Source of the DNA: Penicillium oxalicum
Taxonomy: Eukaryota; Ascomycota; Eurotiomycetes; Eurotiales; Aspergillaceae
NCBI RefSeq assembly: GCF_001723175.1
Contig: NC_064652.1
Span: 1,488,001 to 1,552,000 of the forward strand
Direction: 5' to 3'
DNA length: 64,000 nt
The notes below the pieces were generated by a model. It made no database searches, was not told the origin of the DNA, and saw only the letters and a program-made list of their open reading frames with translations. How positions within the stretch are numbered: the first letter of the stretch is position 1; every line of letters starts with the position of its first letter. Positions 1-11,019 of the stretch are shown one piece after another. The position numbers and the translations under genes are program-made.

Positions 1-1440
1 GTCGGCAAACTCCCCAGTAGACTGCAAAGAATCTAAACTGTCTGGGCTTGATGTGGATCACAGCAGACCGGCGCGACCGTGTTTTAACGAAATGTAGAAT
101 CGTGGACTGGAGCACGCTCGGCATCCCGGTCGCCACTTGGACCGAATTGCGACAGATCCTTCAAGCTGCGTCTCGGTCAACTTCCGAACAGATCTTCGCT
201 GCACAGAATTTGGCTCTGCCACTTCATCTCCCCCTCCATGCGAATGCCGGTCAAATCAATCATAAGAAAGACTATAGGCTTGTTTTATGCTCCATAAAAG
301 TCGTGGCAAGCTTCGTGTCACAAGATCACATACTGCAGGCACATAACGGGTTAGAAATGGTCACAAGAAGGGTCACTCTTGAAGCAGAGATTTGCGAGCG
401 ACCTCGATTGTTATTTGGGTACGTTTAGCGCGGTCGTGTTAACATAGGTGCATGGCTTTTTTTTTCTCCACCGTTATACATCGAGGTGGCAAGGCCTGGT
501 TCTCTTGCAGACTGGAAACCCACGGTCTTCAACACAACTGGTTGAGATCGTGAGAGGAGTGAGGGGGAGGTCATCTGAGCCCACGTGCGAAAGCTGGAGA
601 TGGTTCTTACCAGCACACTCCACGACCTGCTGTGACTTTCGACTCCGTACCACTGAGCATCAACGACGCCGTATTCACCTGCCATGCTGCATATACTACT
701 TGTACACAAGTATCGCCATTTTGCTATCACCTTCTGCAGTATCGGAACGAGGCGCTCACAAGTAGATCTAATCCACTTTTCATTTTCTACTTTCCACTCC
801 GGAAGCAACGCGAGCTCCGCACGGCGGCCAAAGCCCTGATCCTCTGGCCCCCTTGATCGACGAAAAGCGGGCGCCAATGTCAGTGGGCTGAATGTTGTTG
901 ACAGTGCATTCAGTAAGAGAGTCGGACTACGGGTGATCATGAGAAGAAAAAGATGCAAGCTGATGAAGGGAACAGGAGGTATGGTGTTGTTAATCCGGTT
1001 CGTCGGTCTGCTACAGCTCTTGCATGTCGCTTCAATCTAAATTAGCTTCGGATGAGTTCCGTGAAGCCCACCATTGAACGTCTCATCTTTTTAAGCTCGG
1101 TTTGTTCCGATAATCTTCCTTCATTTAGCCGACAGCGGGTCAGTGGCATCGGTTTGTTGGCGTTTATACCACGTTTCCCGGCTGATTGAAATCACATAGT
1201 ATTTTTGAGGAGCCTGTCAAGAATTTGTCACCCCTTAACAAGGACCTTGAGCGTTTCCTCAATCCTTGATAATTCAAGCTTCAACGAGGACAACCGCCAA
1301 CGTCGTGCCCGAACAGACGTTAACCGATCAAGCGTGCCAGTGACGAGATGATGCTGAGCAGGCCGACTTTCAGGTCGGAGGTCGGCACCAAATTGGGAAT
1401 TGTGTCTTCTGTAGGTTTCATTCAAATCTGACAAGCGCAA
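1..1440. other. No supported gene, left edge
   Basis: I see no recognisable gene here. Several open frames of 60-177 codons exist on both strands, but they overlap each other, mostly lack a plausible ATG start and resemble no family I know. The right part should contain the promoter of the amidohydrolase that starts near 1441. Confidence 0.5.
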
Positions 1441-2517
1441 ATGAACACAGCCAGTCGTCTTCTCCCCCTATCGTATCTTAGTTCTTGCTTTTTCAAATCA
1501 ATGCTTACATTCACTCGGCGTTAGACTGTTATCTGCAGGGCCAATACACGCTTGTCACTGCGGGGAGATCCTTACAGGCCAGTATCAAACTGTGAGAACG
1601 GATATCAAAGAGCAGATATAGCAACTACCGCCTCTGGATCTTCCCTACCTTTGTACAGGCGACTGCCAGCCCGTTCGTGGGATGGTCACATGCACGTGGT
1701 CGAGCCTGATCGATATCAAATTTCCCCTTCCGCAGTATACAAGCCTGAAGCTCATTCACTCGTTGAGGCACTTGCTTTTGAGTCGTCCCTAGGTCTTGAG
1801 AATCTGGTCTTGGTACAGCCGTCAATTTATGGGACGGACAATTCGTGTCTGCTGGCCGCTCTGAAACAACTGGGTCCTTCACGTGGCCGCGGGGTCGTAG
1901 TTGTAGATCCTGCAGCTGTTCATTCAGACATGTTGGACGAGTGGCATGCCCTTGGAGTCCGAGGGATTCGAGTGAACTTGCAATCAGTGGGGAAAGTCAT
2001 GGATCAGTACGAATTAGAAACGATCCTCCTCCGCCATGCGGAAATTGCGCGTCCTCGGAACTGGATTGTGGAACTATACATTCCCATGGCGATGATGCCT
2101 TTGGTGGAGTCGGTGGCACCGCAGCTCGGGGTCCGCCTATGCATCGATCATTTTGGAAGTCCTCGGCTCCCTGACCATTCGCGGGCCAGCGAAGATCCTG
2201 ATTTTGATCCGTATTCGATTCCCGGCTTTCGCTCTTTGATCTCACTGCTACGAGCCGGAGAGACGTACGTGAAACTGTCAGCGCCATATCGACTCTCCAA
2301 GGACGAGAACATGCGTCACCTGGAAGCTCTAGCCCGGGAATTCCTCACGATAGCACCGGACAGAGTGATATTTGCGACTGATTGGCCTCACACTCGATTT
2401 TATGGTCTTGACATTAGCCCATTTACAGAATGGTGCTTGGATCTCTGTGCTCAAGAGCCAGAGTTGGTGGAGAAGATATTCCGTCACAATACCGAGCAGA
2501 TGCTCGGCGTCTGCTGA
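1441..2517 (+). CDS. Amidohydrolase-2 family metal-dependent hydrolase
   Basis: The protein resembles the amidohydrolase-2 (TIM-barrel) family, including fungal proteins related to 2-pyrone-4,6-dicarboxylate lactonase, which hydrolyse cyclic esters or decarboxylate aromatic acids. The true substrate cannot be read from sequence. The metal-binding DGHMH motif lies at residues 59-63. Later come the barrel strand GIRVNL, the IDHFG segment and ATDWPHT, whose Asp292 is the expected catalytic or metal residue. The first ATG inside the long open frame (1690) falls within the HxH motif, so translation must begin upstream. I join exon 1441..1472 to 1539..2517 across a 66-nt intron (GTATCT..CTGCAG), which keeps frame and gives 336 aa. 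The N-terminus (MNTASRLLPLS) is basic and hydroxylated and could be a mitochondrial presequence, but this is weak. Family is well supported; the 5' exon is a prediction. Confidence 0.8.
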
Positions 2518-2902
2518 AATTAGACACCCATTAATGAATGCCGATGACGCGGGGCACGGTCCCAATTGGTGTGCGTGGCATTGGAGTTGTTTCCTTATCT
2601 CCTTAGTCCATGAACCAGAGAAGATTCCGAATCCATGATCAACGAGACCCGGTCTCTTTCAAACTCTCGAAGAAAGTATATCTTTTGCTTCTTTTGAATT
2701 CCCAAGTTTAGGGCGCTTCTTATTTTATAGAGTGAACAGTAATATGGTAGAGGCAACATGCTCATGAACATGGTGTGAATCTCTTTCAGTTTATTGGCAT
2801 TAGACTTTATTGACATTGCAAGCTTGCAGGCGTATTGGGAACATGGACAAAAGCTTGTGGTAGTATCCTCGCCGCTGTCCTCCTCATGACGGAATACCGT
2901 GT
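2518..2902. other. Convergent intergenic gap
   Basis: This is the 385-nt stretch between the 3' ends of the amidohydrolase (+) and the hydrophobin-like gene (-). It should hold both 3' untranslated regions. I see no gene or clear structure. Confidence 0.5.
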
Positions 2903-3399
2903 TCAGACATCCTCGGCGTTCTGGAAGATGACGTGCGAGGTACAAATTTTCTTGGGGCCCTAGATTCGACACGAGATGGTTAGTTTCGCGTGAACTTTCA
3001 AGTTTTTTCTGGAGAGATAAATTAAAGCAAAAGACGTACGATCGTGTAGCAGCAAGCAGGGCGGGATTGATCCTCGCACAGCTGGGGCTCAGTCAACAGC
3101 TGGCCTGCAAGAAGGAAATAAGTCAGCATTTTTCCATCCCGCTGTGGCTGATCTTGTGGTCCTCCACAGAATGTCCGCGAGAGGTGTCGAGGGATCATAT
3201 GGTACGTACAATCAGTGGCCTCGTTTGACTTGGCATTGTTTTTCGCAGGCTGCATGTCCCGACAGCAGTATGGATATTGGACCATGCCCGTGTGATCGGC
3301 CGCGAACTTGCACGACATGTTGATCTTTTGTTCCGACTGGGCGACGGACTCGATGGCCAGAGTGGTGGCGACAGCGACGATGAAGGTTGAGAAACGCAT
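2903..3399 (-). CDS. Hydrophobin-like secreted eight-cysteine protein
   Basis: Predicted small secreted protein of 103 aa in three exons: 3399..3210, 3104..3040 and 2959..2903. The introns are 105 and 80 nt, each with a GTACGT donor, branch sites GCTGAC and ACTAAC, and acceptors TGCAG and CTAG. Residues 1-20 form a signal peptide (MRFSTFIVAVATTLAIESVA). The mature part has exactly eight cysteines at 30, 45, 46, 64, 73, 81, 82 and 91, which is the C-CC-C-C-CC-C order of hydrophobins, the amphipathic proteins that coat aerial hyphae and spores. The spacing (14, 17, 8, 7, 8) fits neither the classical class I nor class II pattern exactly, and the C3-C4 loop is Lys/Asn-rich rather than hydrophobic. 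It may be an atypical hydrophobin or another eight-Cys secreted protein. The cysteine pattern is complete only after splicing, which supports the exon model. Confidence 0.75.
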
Positions 3400-6300
3400 T
3401 TTGGGCAGGCAGGCTGATAAGAATTGTTACGGACAAACTGGCAGACACGAAGAGACAGAAATACGAAATGGAAGAATGTCAACTTGGAGCAAGATGGGGA
3501 TGGGAACTCGTTGATGTAAGTTAAATGCCGGTGTGAGGTAGACCCTCTGATTTCTTGCTTCTAGGGCTACGCAGGAGAAATTGAAGGGTCAAATTAGGGG
3601 GTATCGATTGGTCGATCATCCCAGATACCGGCATCAGAAGAGCGAGGAGGAGTTTGTTATTGGAAATTTGAGTGGCTGCATGGTGTCTCCCCTTACATAC
3701 CAGTGTCCGGAGCTCAGAATGTGGGCAGTCAACTCCGGTGCGGGTAGACTGGGCGCCATTGTAGTAACCGCGTCACTTCGCGCCAGATAATAGTTGAGGA
3801 TTTGCATGAATGGGTCCAAGCAGTTGCAAGTCCAGTACAGACGATGGAGGGGCATTAGAGAAAGCTTTCAATCCAATCATTTTCTCTGTGCGGGTTCATC
3901 TTAGGAAGGCTTATACCTACATGGTGAAGCGGAAGCTGAAGCTGGCCGGGGAAAATTGCTTCCAACTTGCCCAATGTGTTGATCTCCCTCTGTTGTTGAG
4001 AGAGGGACTCCGCAGGCAGGGCTGAGGAGGTCACGCACGATTTGGAAGATGACTTAGGAGGCTGCCTGGTATTCTTGTCAAGCTTTGATCGAATGTCTCC
4101 CAAACAGATGTCGGACATGGCTGAGGCTTCGTTTACTGGTACATCCCTGGCGGCTCAACCCTTGTATACAAGTCGAGCCTGTTGCCAGGAACCCGACACC
4201 TCAGCACCGCAGTCATACACTATCCCAATCACGCGGTGCTCTCCATCCTCAAGCAACCCACGACATATACATACCACGCTGCATGGTACCATAGTCACAC
4301 AGTGGGTCATATAGTAGTACTGCCGTACCAAGTAACTACCGTATATGTATATGCTGTACGTGCCTCATGCCCTTTTCTACTTGAAGCAAGGCAACCCACC
4401 GATCCATGCCCACCAGATGGGTTTCTGTGACCTGCTGGTCGGGCCTTTCTGCCTAAGGCGTACATCCCCTTTCGAACCGGTCATGCCTCGTCGGTTCAAC
4501 ACTTCATCCGATCCCCGGTCGGCACGGAGATTTTCTCCATTTGGCATTCGCGCTCCTTCCTCCAGCGGTGAGCGCGGGCGTGTTCACGTGTCGAAATCAG
4601 CGGATGTCATGGGGATCCCCCTCCCTGAAGCCTCAGGCCTCCAACCGGTCCACAAATCAAATGCCATCAAATGCGGCCACGAGAACATGACACCTGCCTC
4701 GCCTTCACCAATCAAAATCTGATGCTGGCCCATTTGTTGAGGCCCAACGCTTAGCTAATCCTCATAGCAACCACTGGCCCGTGCTGATTGGTTGAGTTGG
4801 GCAACTGTAAGTGTAAAGAGGTCTCTCCCCGCCTCAATCGACCCCCTCTTGCTTCAGGGCCACTGATCAGGAGTACAAGTATACCAGTTGATCCTCCGGT
4901 TCCTGCGTTCCCAATTTCTTGGATTTCTCCTGTCTTCTCTACTTGCACTTTAAAAACTTGTCACCCCCATCATATCGTCCAAGTATGAAGCGCTCATCGT
5001 CTCAGGGCTCAGGGGATATGGACCACAAGGTCTATATTCCTCTGTGCATCTGTCTACTCTCCTTTGCCGTTCTGGCCTACCACCATTAAACATTTGGACC
5101 AACTGGTGCATCACACTCGAATCACTTATGCCCAAAGACTCTACCCCTATGACGAACCCAAGTCCAGTGGTCTGTGCCGACTTTGAGACCCCTACGTTTC
5201 TTTTCGAACATACCATCTCACTGGCAACCCCCCGACTCAACTCCGTCGTGCTTGACAACGCAGCGAGGCGGCACTGCAATTTCATTTCAGGCCCAGCCGC
5301 AATATGAACTTCGAGACTCGCACACGGCTTGAGCTTTTTATCAAATCCGTTATCAGGCTGTCTCCAGAACGATTTCTCCTCGCTCTTTCCCAGCCATACC
5401 ATCTCGCTCCTCCCTTATCATGCGGCTAGACGATTTGGAGGTCAAGAGGACTGGCCTTGCCATGCTGCTCTCCAGATCATGGTCACCTATCTGACCAGCA
5501 ACTGGGTCAAACTAGTTCTGTCAAGATATCGTGCTCAGATGGGTGACCCGCCGGGGCTCCGCCGACGCCGTTGCAATTGTTCCTCATCGCCCGCTTCTCT
5601 CGACCATTCCGCCCTCCTCATCCTTGCTTGCTCACTTGCGGTTCTGTTCTCCCTGTTCAGCTAGCAATCTTTTCATCGCTCTGGCTGGGATTTTGCGGTC
5701 TTCCTCAAGAACGCCTTCCCTGGAAAGCACCTACACCACCCTCGTTCACTTATTTTCTTACTGTCTTCCTTTTTTTTGTTCGTTTCACACGTTTGTGGAT
5801 TTCCGTTATTGGTTCCTTTTGATGAGCCCGGTGTGCTCTCGATCGTTAGATACCCTTTTCCTGTCCATCCTCGACCAATACAGTCGATAGCTTGATTTTC
5901 CCTTTGGACTTTGTACGTCCAAATTGACCCCATTTCAAATTCTTTTGGTGCGCGAGACCTGATCTCGAACAAAAGTAGCCGGACATTGTGTCTCGTTGCT
6001 GCTGAGAGGGAGAATACTATGTAGAGTCCGTACAATGTATGCAGTAAGTATACTACGCATGGGAGATCAATGGAAGGGTACTACCGTACTTGTGTCAGGC
6101 TTTGGTATGTCGCGATCAGAGAGTCGCTTTGACGTTTTTGGTTGGAGTTATTCCAGCATAACTTGCAATCTCCACGCCAGTCGTCTTTTTAGAAGGCCCT
6201 ATTAAGTTCTTGCAAAGATGGAGAGCGGCAGATGCCATCTTGAATTTCTGCCTCGTCCTGCTCTACGAAGAGATCGTATTTGGAATGACTTCACGGGTGT

Positions 6301-6712
6301 ACTCGCCCAACGCCTCGGCATAGCATTGGTCAGCAACCCGTCTAGTACATTTCTCCCATGGCTTCTCCCATGGCGGGCCAAACTATAATCTAATATGAAC
6401 TGCCCCGACCAGGGGCTTTTCATTTGCATGCTCGTCTTTCCAAGAGGATCATCTATACCCATTTGTCATCACGTGGCCTCGGCCCAGTGCCGCCGGACGG
6501 TCCGGTCGGCGGGAGTAGATTCGTGACGATTTCCACCCGATTGACCCTCGATGACCTCTCCGATCTCGTAATCAGGTTCAAAGCTCCTGGTCAGCTGTCC
6601 GCCCGATCCAACATCTTCTTGCTGCATATAAACCTGCCCCGCAGCAACTCGACTCGCTACTTTTTTGGACCTGACTGCCCCTCTCCCCCTCCTCTCCTCC
6701 TCCGATTCCTCC
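3400..6712. other. Gene-poor intergenic region with pyrimidine-rich DNA
   Basis: About 3.3 kb between the divergently oriented hydrophobin-like gene (-) and glutathione reductase (+). Open frames reach 182 codons, but none resembles a known protein and they overlap on both strands. The stretch around 5330-5880 is strongly C/T-rich on the plus strand, as are bases 6676-6712 just before the glutathione reductase ATG, which is typical of fungal leaders. I cannot support a gene here. Confidence 0.5.
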
Positions 6713-7158
6713 ATGCTCTCCCGCTCTCTCCGCATTCACTCATCTCGGACCAGCTTTCGCAGTTCTCTTCCATCTCGGTCTCTCGTCACCCAATTCTTGC
6801 ATACAGGTCCGCACTCGCGTCTGACCGGAGTCCGAACGCTGGCGACTACGGGCATCTCCTCTCGATCAGCTTTGAACCACTCCGGCTCCCGGTTGTCCTC
6901 GATCTCGCGACACTTTTCATCCTCGTCTCCCGTGTCAGAGAACAAGACGTCCTCTACAATGGCTCCCGTTGAGGTTCAGCAGTATGACTATATTGTCCTG
7001 GGTGGTGGTAGCGGTGGTAGTGGTAGCGCCCGTCGTGCCGCCGGCTGGTACAAGGCGAAGACTCTGATCGTTGAGAGCGGCCGATCTGGTGGCACTTGCG
7101 TGAACGTTGGGTACGTGGGAGACGACCTTCTTGGAATGAGGCAGAAATACAGAAATAC

Positions 7159-7194
<36 letters not shown>

Positions 7195-8597
7195 CTTTCA
7201 AAAGCTTTCGCTAATCAAAAAGTACAGCTGCGTTCCCAAGAAGATGACATGGAACTTTGCCTCGATCAATGAGGTGATGGAGGGTGCCAAGCATTACGGC
7301 TACGACATTCCCGAGGGCACCAAGATCAACTACAAACACTTCAAGGACACCCGCGATGCCGAGGTCACCAGACTCAATGGTATCTACGAGCGCAACTGGA
7401 ACAAGGAGGGGATCGACCTCGTCCACGGACGTGCCCGCTTCGTGGAGCCCAAGGTGATCGAGGTTGGTCTGTCCGACGGCACCACCGCTCGGTATAGCGC
7501 ACCTCACATTTTGATCGCCACCGGTGGCCGGCCCAACCTGCCCGACGTGCCCGGTGCTGAGCACGGTATCACCAGCGACGGCTTCTTTGAGATGGACGAA
7601 ATGCCTCCCAAGGTTGCCGTCGTCGGCGCCGGTTACATTGCTGTGGAGTTGGCTGGTGTGATGAACGCCGTCAGCGTGGAGACTCACATGTTCATTCGGG
7701 GTGACACGTTCCTGCGCAAGTTTGATCCTATGGTGCAGAACACCATGACCAACCGCTACGAGGCCGCGGGCGTGAAGATTCACCGCAAGCACCAGGGCTT
7801 CAAGGAGATCCAGCTTGTCCGCGATGGCAAGGGCAAGGACAAGCTCCTCAAGCTCATCAGTAACGACGGATCCGAGCTAGAAGTGAACGAGATTTTGTGG
7901 GCCGTCGGTCGGGCCCCCGAGGTCGAGGATCTGCACCTGGACATTCCCGGTGTGAAGCTGAACACTAGCGGTCACATCATTGTGGACGAGTACCAAAACA
8001 CCTCGGTCCAGGGTGTCTATGCTATCGGTGATGTGACGGGCCAGGCTGAGCTGACTCCAGGTTTGTTTCTTTCCCCATCCCCTTCCTCCTCCACCACCAT
8101 CTCCCTATTTCCCTTTCTTTTTCTTTTCTCCCCTCGAAGATATAGCTCTAACCAACGTCACAGTTGCCATTGCCGCTGGTCGTCATCTGGGCAGCCGCCT
8201 CTTTGGCCCTCCCGAGCTCAAGGCCTCCAAGCTCAACTATGACAACATCCCCACCGTCGTCTTCTCCCACCCCGAAGTCGGTACCGTTGGTTTGACCGAG
8301 CCTGAGGCTCGCGAGCGCTACGGTGACGATAAGATCAAGGTCTACCACACCAAGTTCACGGCCATGTACTACAGCGTGATGCCGCAAGAGGAGAAGGCCA
8401 AGAACCCCACCGAGATGAAAATCATCTGCGCCGGTCCTCAGGAGAAGGTTGTCGGTCTGCACATTCTCGGCCTCGGAGTCGGTGAGATGCTCCAGGGCTT
8501 CGGTGTTGCCGTGAAGATGGGTGCGACCAAGGCCGACTTTGACAGCTGTGTGGCCATTCACCCAACCAGCGCGGAGGAGTTGGTCACCATGCGGTAA
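6713..8597 (+). CDS. glr1: Glutathione reductase, probably dual-targeted
   Basis: FAD-dependent class I pyridine nucleotide-disulfide oxidoreductase that reduces oxidised glutathione with NADPH. Exons are 6713..7110, 7228..8060 and 8164..8597, with introns of 117 nt (GTACGT..TACAG) and 103 nt (GTTTGT..CACAG, branch CTAAC), giving 554 aa. Visible motifs are the FAD-binding GGGSGG at 97-102, the redox-active CVNVGC (Cys129/Cys134), the NADPH-domain [11 protein letters not shown], the FAD contact AIGDVTG, and the C-terminal AIHPTSAEE with His543 and Glu548. Residues 1-82 are rich in Ser/Arg with no acidic stretch ([14 protein letters not shown]), like a mitochondrial presequence. Met83 begins [11 protein letters not shown], the normal cytosolic start, so alternative starts could supply both compartments as known for yeast GLR1. 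Intron 1 interrupts the codon between the two redox cysteines and carries an (AG)13 tract. Confidence 0.95.
7163..7188 (+). repeat. (AG)13 microsatellite in glutathione reductase intron 1
   Basis: Thirteen uninterrupted AG dinucleotides inside the first intron of the glutathione reductase gene, upstream of the acceptor at 7226-7227. Confidence 0.95.
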
Positions 8598-9116
8598 ATA
8601 CTGAGAACGACGCAATTAGAATATACTGTTTCCCTGAGTAGAGTATTGAGAAAAAAAAAAAAAGGGGGGGGGGAAGGGGGGGCATGCAACAAAGACAAGT
8701 TATCTAATGTAACCGACTCATCTGTTTTCTTTTCTATTACTTCTTTTTGTATCCCTGATCTCCAATGCCCATTTGCGAGTCCATTCTAGTACCTATTTCC
8801 GTAAGGGGAAAAATGCCCATGGCCCTGTATAGCGGTGGAATGGCGGCAGCGAGGAGAGGGAGGCTCGTCTTTGAATGCTTGGAAAACTACAGTCTAGTGT
8901 GTATAGTGAATACCGCCTTCTAGAGCTAGCCTTCTAACCATGTCACCAAACATCAAAGATCATGAGGGAGCAAAGGCGAATCCATTTCGAATTTGCATAG
9001 ATCAGGAATCTACACGGAGAAAAGAAGAGATCAAGACTGCAAAAGGGTTGAAGCTGGAAAGGAGACCGAAACACCACGAAAAAAGAAAAAAAAAGCTTTT
9101 CCATCTTTGCATGGTC
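8598..9116. other. Convergent gap with mononucleotide runs
   Basis: This holds the 3' regions of glutathione reductase (+) and the methyltransferase (-). The segment 8651-8682 reads A13, G10, A2, G7. No gene is visible. Confidence 0.6.
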
Positions 9117-11019
9117 CTACCATTGTCCTCTTGGTGTTGTCGTCTTGTTTGTTGGGGTAGGACTGTCGTCATAGGGCTTTTGAGCCCATACACGCCGTCT
9201 GTGGGTTTCTCAGAGTCAGTACGCTGGGAAACTGTTGCGGTGACAGAGGCAGCGACGATGAAAAGGGTGCGACAGAGATGAGCAGCGGTTTGAGATAACT
9301 TACCCGCGATGCCAAATATGGAAGCGTGGATTCAATAATTCATTGCGCAAGCGAGCCACGTATACTTGCACCTCTTCTTGACTCCAAGGTGAAGGACTGC
9401 CATATCGAGTGAGCAGCCACATGCACCAACCTTCCAATCCCGAGCTCCAATGCTGGTGATTGACCATGCCTGCTTCCTTGAGCTCTCTATCTCGAGGCCA
9501 GGGGCCAATGGGCCATTTGTACAATTTTTGGTGGATATTGGTGAATCCCGCCTTTTGGATCTTGTTGGTCATCGTATCGAAAGTGTCGACACTTCGACCG
9601 GCGCGTTCCCCACAGGCAAGCATATTGGGACCCCAATCATTCAGGATGTTGTCTGGCGGCAAACTGCCATCATCCGTTTGAATCATGGGGCTCACCTCCA
9701 ATTGCTCGATCCAACCTCCCGGTTTCAGGTTGCTAGAAGGAAGAAATCTCGGGTTTAGCTCTCTCCTTTCCCTGCATCCATCCGGTCTCTTGAGGTGTTC
9801 ACTTCATTGGATGTCTTTCCCCGGTGATGGGTAGTTTCACTTACTCGTAGCATTGCTTATACAAACGCGTCCACTCGGCTTCCTCGAATGATCCGATCAT
9901 GATCCGCATGTGGATAAGGTCAAACGGCTCGTGCCACGTCCACTCTTGCTGGACATCATCCACCTCGAGCACACAATTGGGAGGCACCCATGTGACGGGG
10001 GGAGGAAAGAGGTCCACTCCACGCACCGTGGCTAAGATATGCGTCAGCTTGTCAGCTCACTAAGTGGAGTCTGTGAAGAGTGGTCTGAGGAAGGAACTGG
10101 GTTGCTTCCCCCCCTGATCTTGCTCACCTTCTGGAAACATATCGGCAACATCGCTTTAGATTTTCGGGCCCGTCAGCAAGCCCTTCCCCGACAGTGAAAT
10201 GGTCAATCCCGGGGTCACTCACATTGCCCATGTCCCTTTCCCCGTGCCAATATCAAGGATATTCTTGGGAGATTTGACCGGGGCCCGGAAGAATGGATTA
10301 TCATAACTGGACTCTAGAATAAGAGCACACAGGTGTCTAGGAGACTCCGTTATGAGTGAGTGGATCGACAGATGAGACGGCGTCAGTGAAGTCTCCGGGA
10401 CTTACCCAGCCTCATACGCCTCGAATTGTGCCTCGTCCGCGGGGATACTACCCGAATGAATGAGATGCCATGCCTCCAGCTTTGATCATCGAGCTCTGCT
10501 GACTTACAGATACTCCTTATTCCGTAGTGCTTGATAGCTAGATGGATGAAATCGGTCATGCTTAGTCAGTGATCTAGGCTCTCTCCCGGGGAGTGTCCAC
10601 TAGTTCTCGGCTCCTCTTACCGTCTGCCATTCTCGATCAAACCTCGATAGATTGAAGATCCGATAGACGTGGTTTCCCTGTGATTGAAGAGAAAATCAGG
10701 GACACTGCCCAACTGAAACCCACTGCCCCCCAGATCTTGAAATGGGGACTTGGCAATATCCCTTGGCCCCTTTTTCTCTTTCTTTAATTTTCCTTTTTCC
10801 ATTTGGCTCGTCATTTTGGAATGGGGGGGGGATTCTTTTTCCTTTGCCACGCGCGAGCTGGGGCCACTTACGATTGCCAATCATCGGGCCAGTACGCGCC
10901 TGCGACAGCGTACGTGTCCGGATCCTCCAGGTATTGTCAGTCTTGCGAATGTCGCGGCCGTGCTTGACGATGGGATGAAGAAGGTGGCTTACCACCGCGA
11001 TCGCCTCGGGTTCCGACAT
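9117..11019 (-). CDS. LaeA-like SAM-dependent methyltransferase (ten exons)
   Basis: Class I methyltransferase of the large fungal LaeA-like/TAM-domain family. LaeA itself is a global regulator of secondary metabolism, but most paralogues have unknown substrates. Exons: 11019..10993, 10924..10872, 10722..10621, 10537..10508, 10447..10406, 10336..10223, 10153..10128, 10031..9845, 9732..9304 and 9198..9117, total 1092 nt, 363 aa. Motif I (ILDIGTGKGTWAID) is at 111-124. The acidic end of strand 2 is RGVDLFPP, the post-I region is FDLIHMR, and NLKPGGWIEQLE follows, all typical of the family. The C-terminus GRRVWAQKP comes only from the last exon. Exons 4 to 10 are secure because each junction restores family sequence. 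The first two junctions are less sure: intron 1 uses an unusual GAG acceptor, although the joined start (MSEPEAIAVDPDTY) looks natural. Three exons are only 26-30 nt long. Confidence 0.87.

Noticed and set aside
425..958. 177-codon minus frame near the left edge
   Set aside because: No known motif; overlapping plus-strand frames of similar quality make a chance frame more likely.
1228..1440. 70-codon minus frame ending LKVLVKG, considered as a gene 3' end
   Set aside because: It has no ATG, and the sequence upstream on that strand is the amidohydrolase gene, so no source exon is available.
3022..3399. Unspliced 125-aa reading of the hydrophobin-like gene
   Set aside because: It reads through two good introns, loses the last cysteine and ends in intron sequence. 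The spliced form gives the complete eight-Cys pattern.
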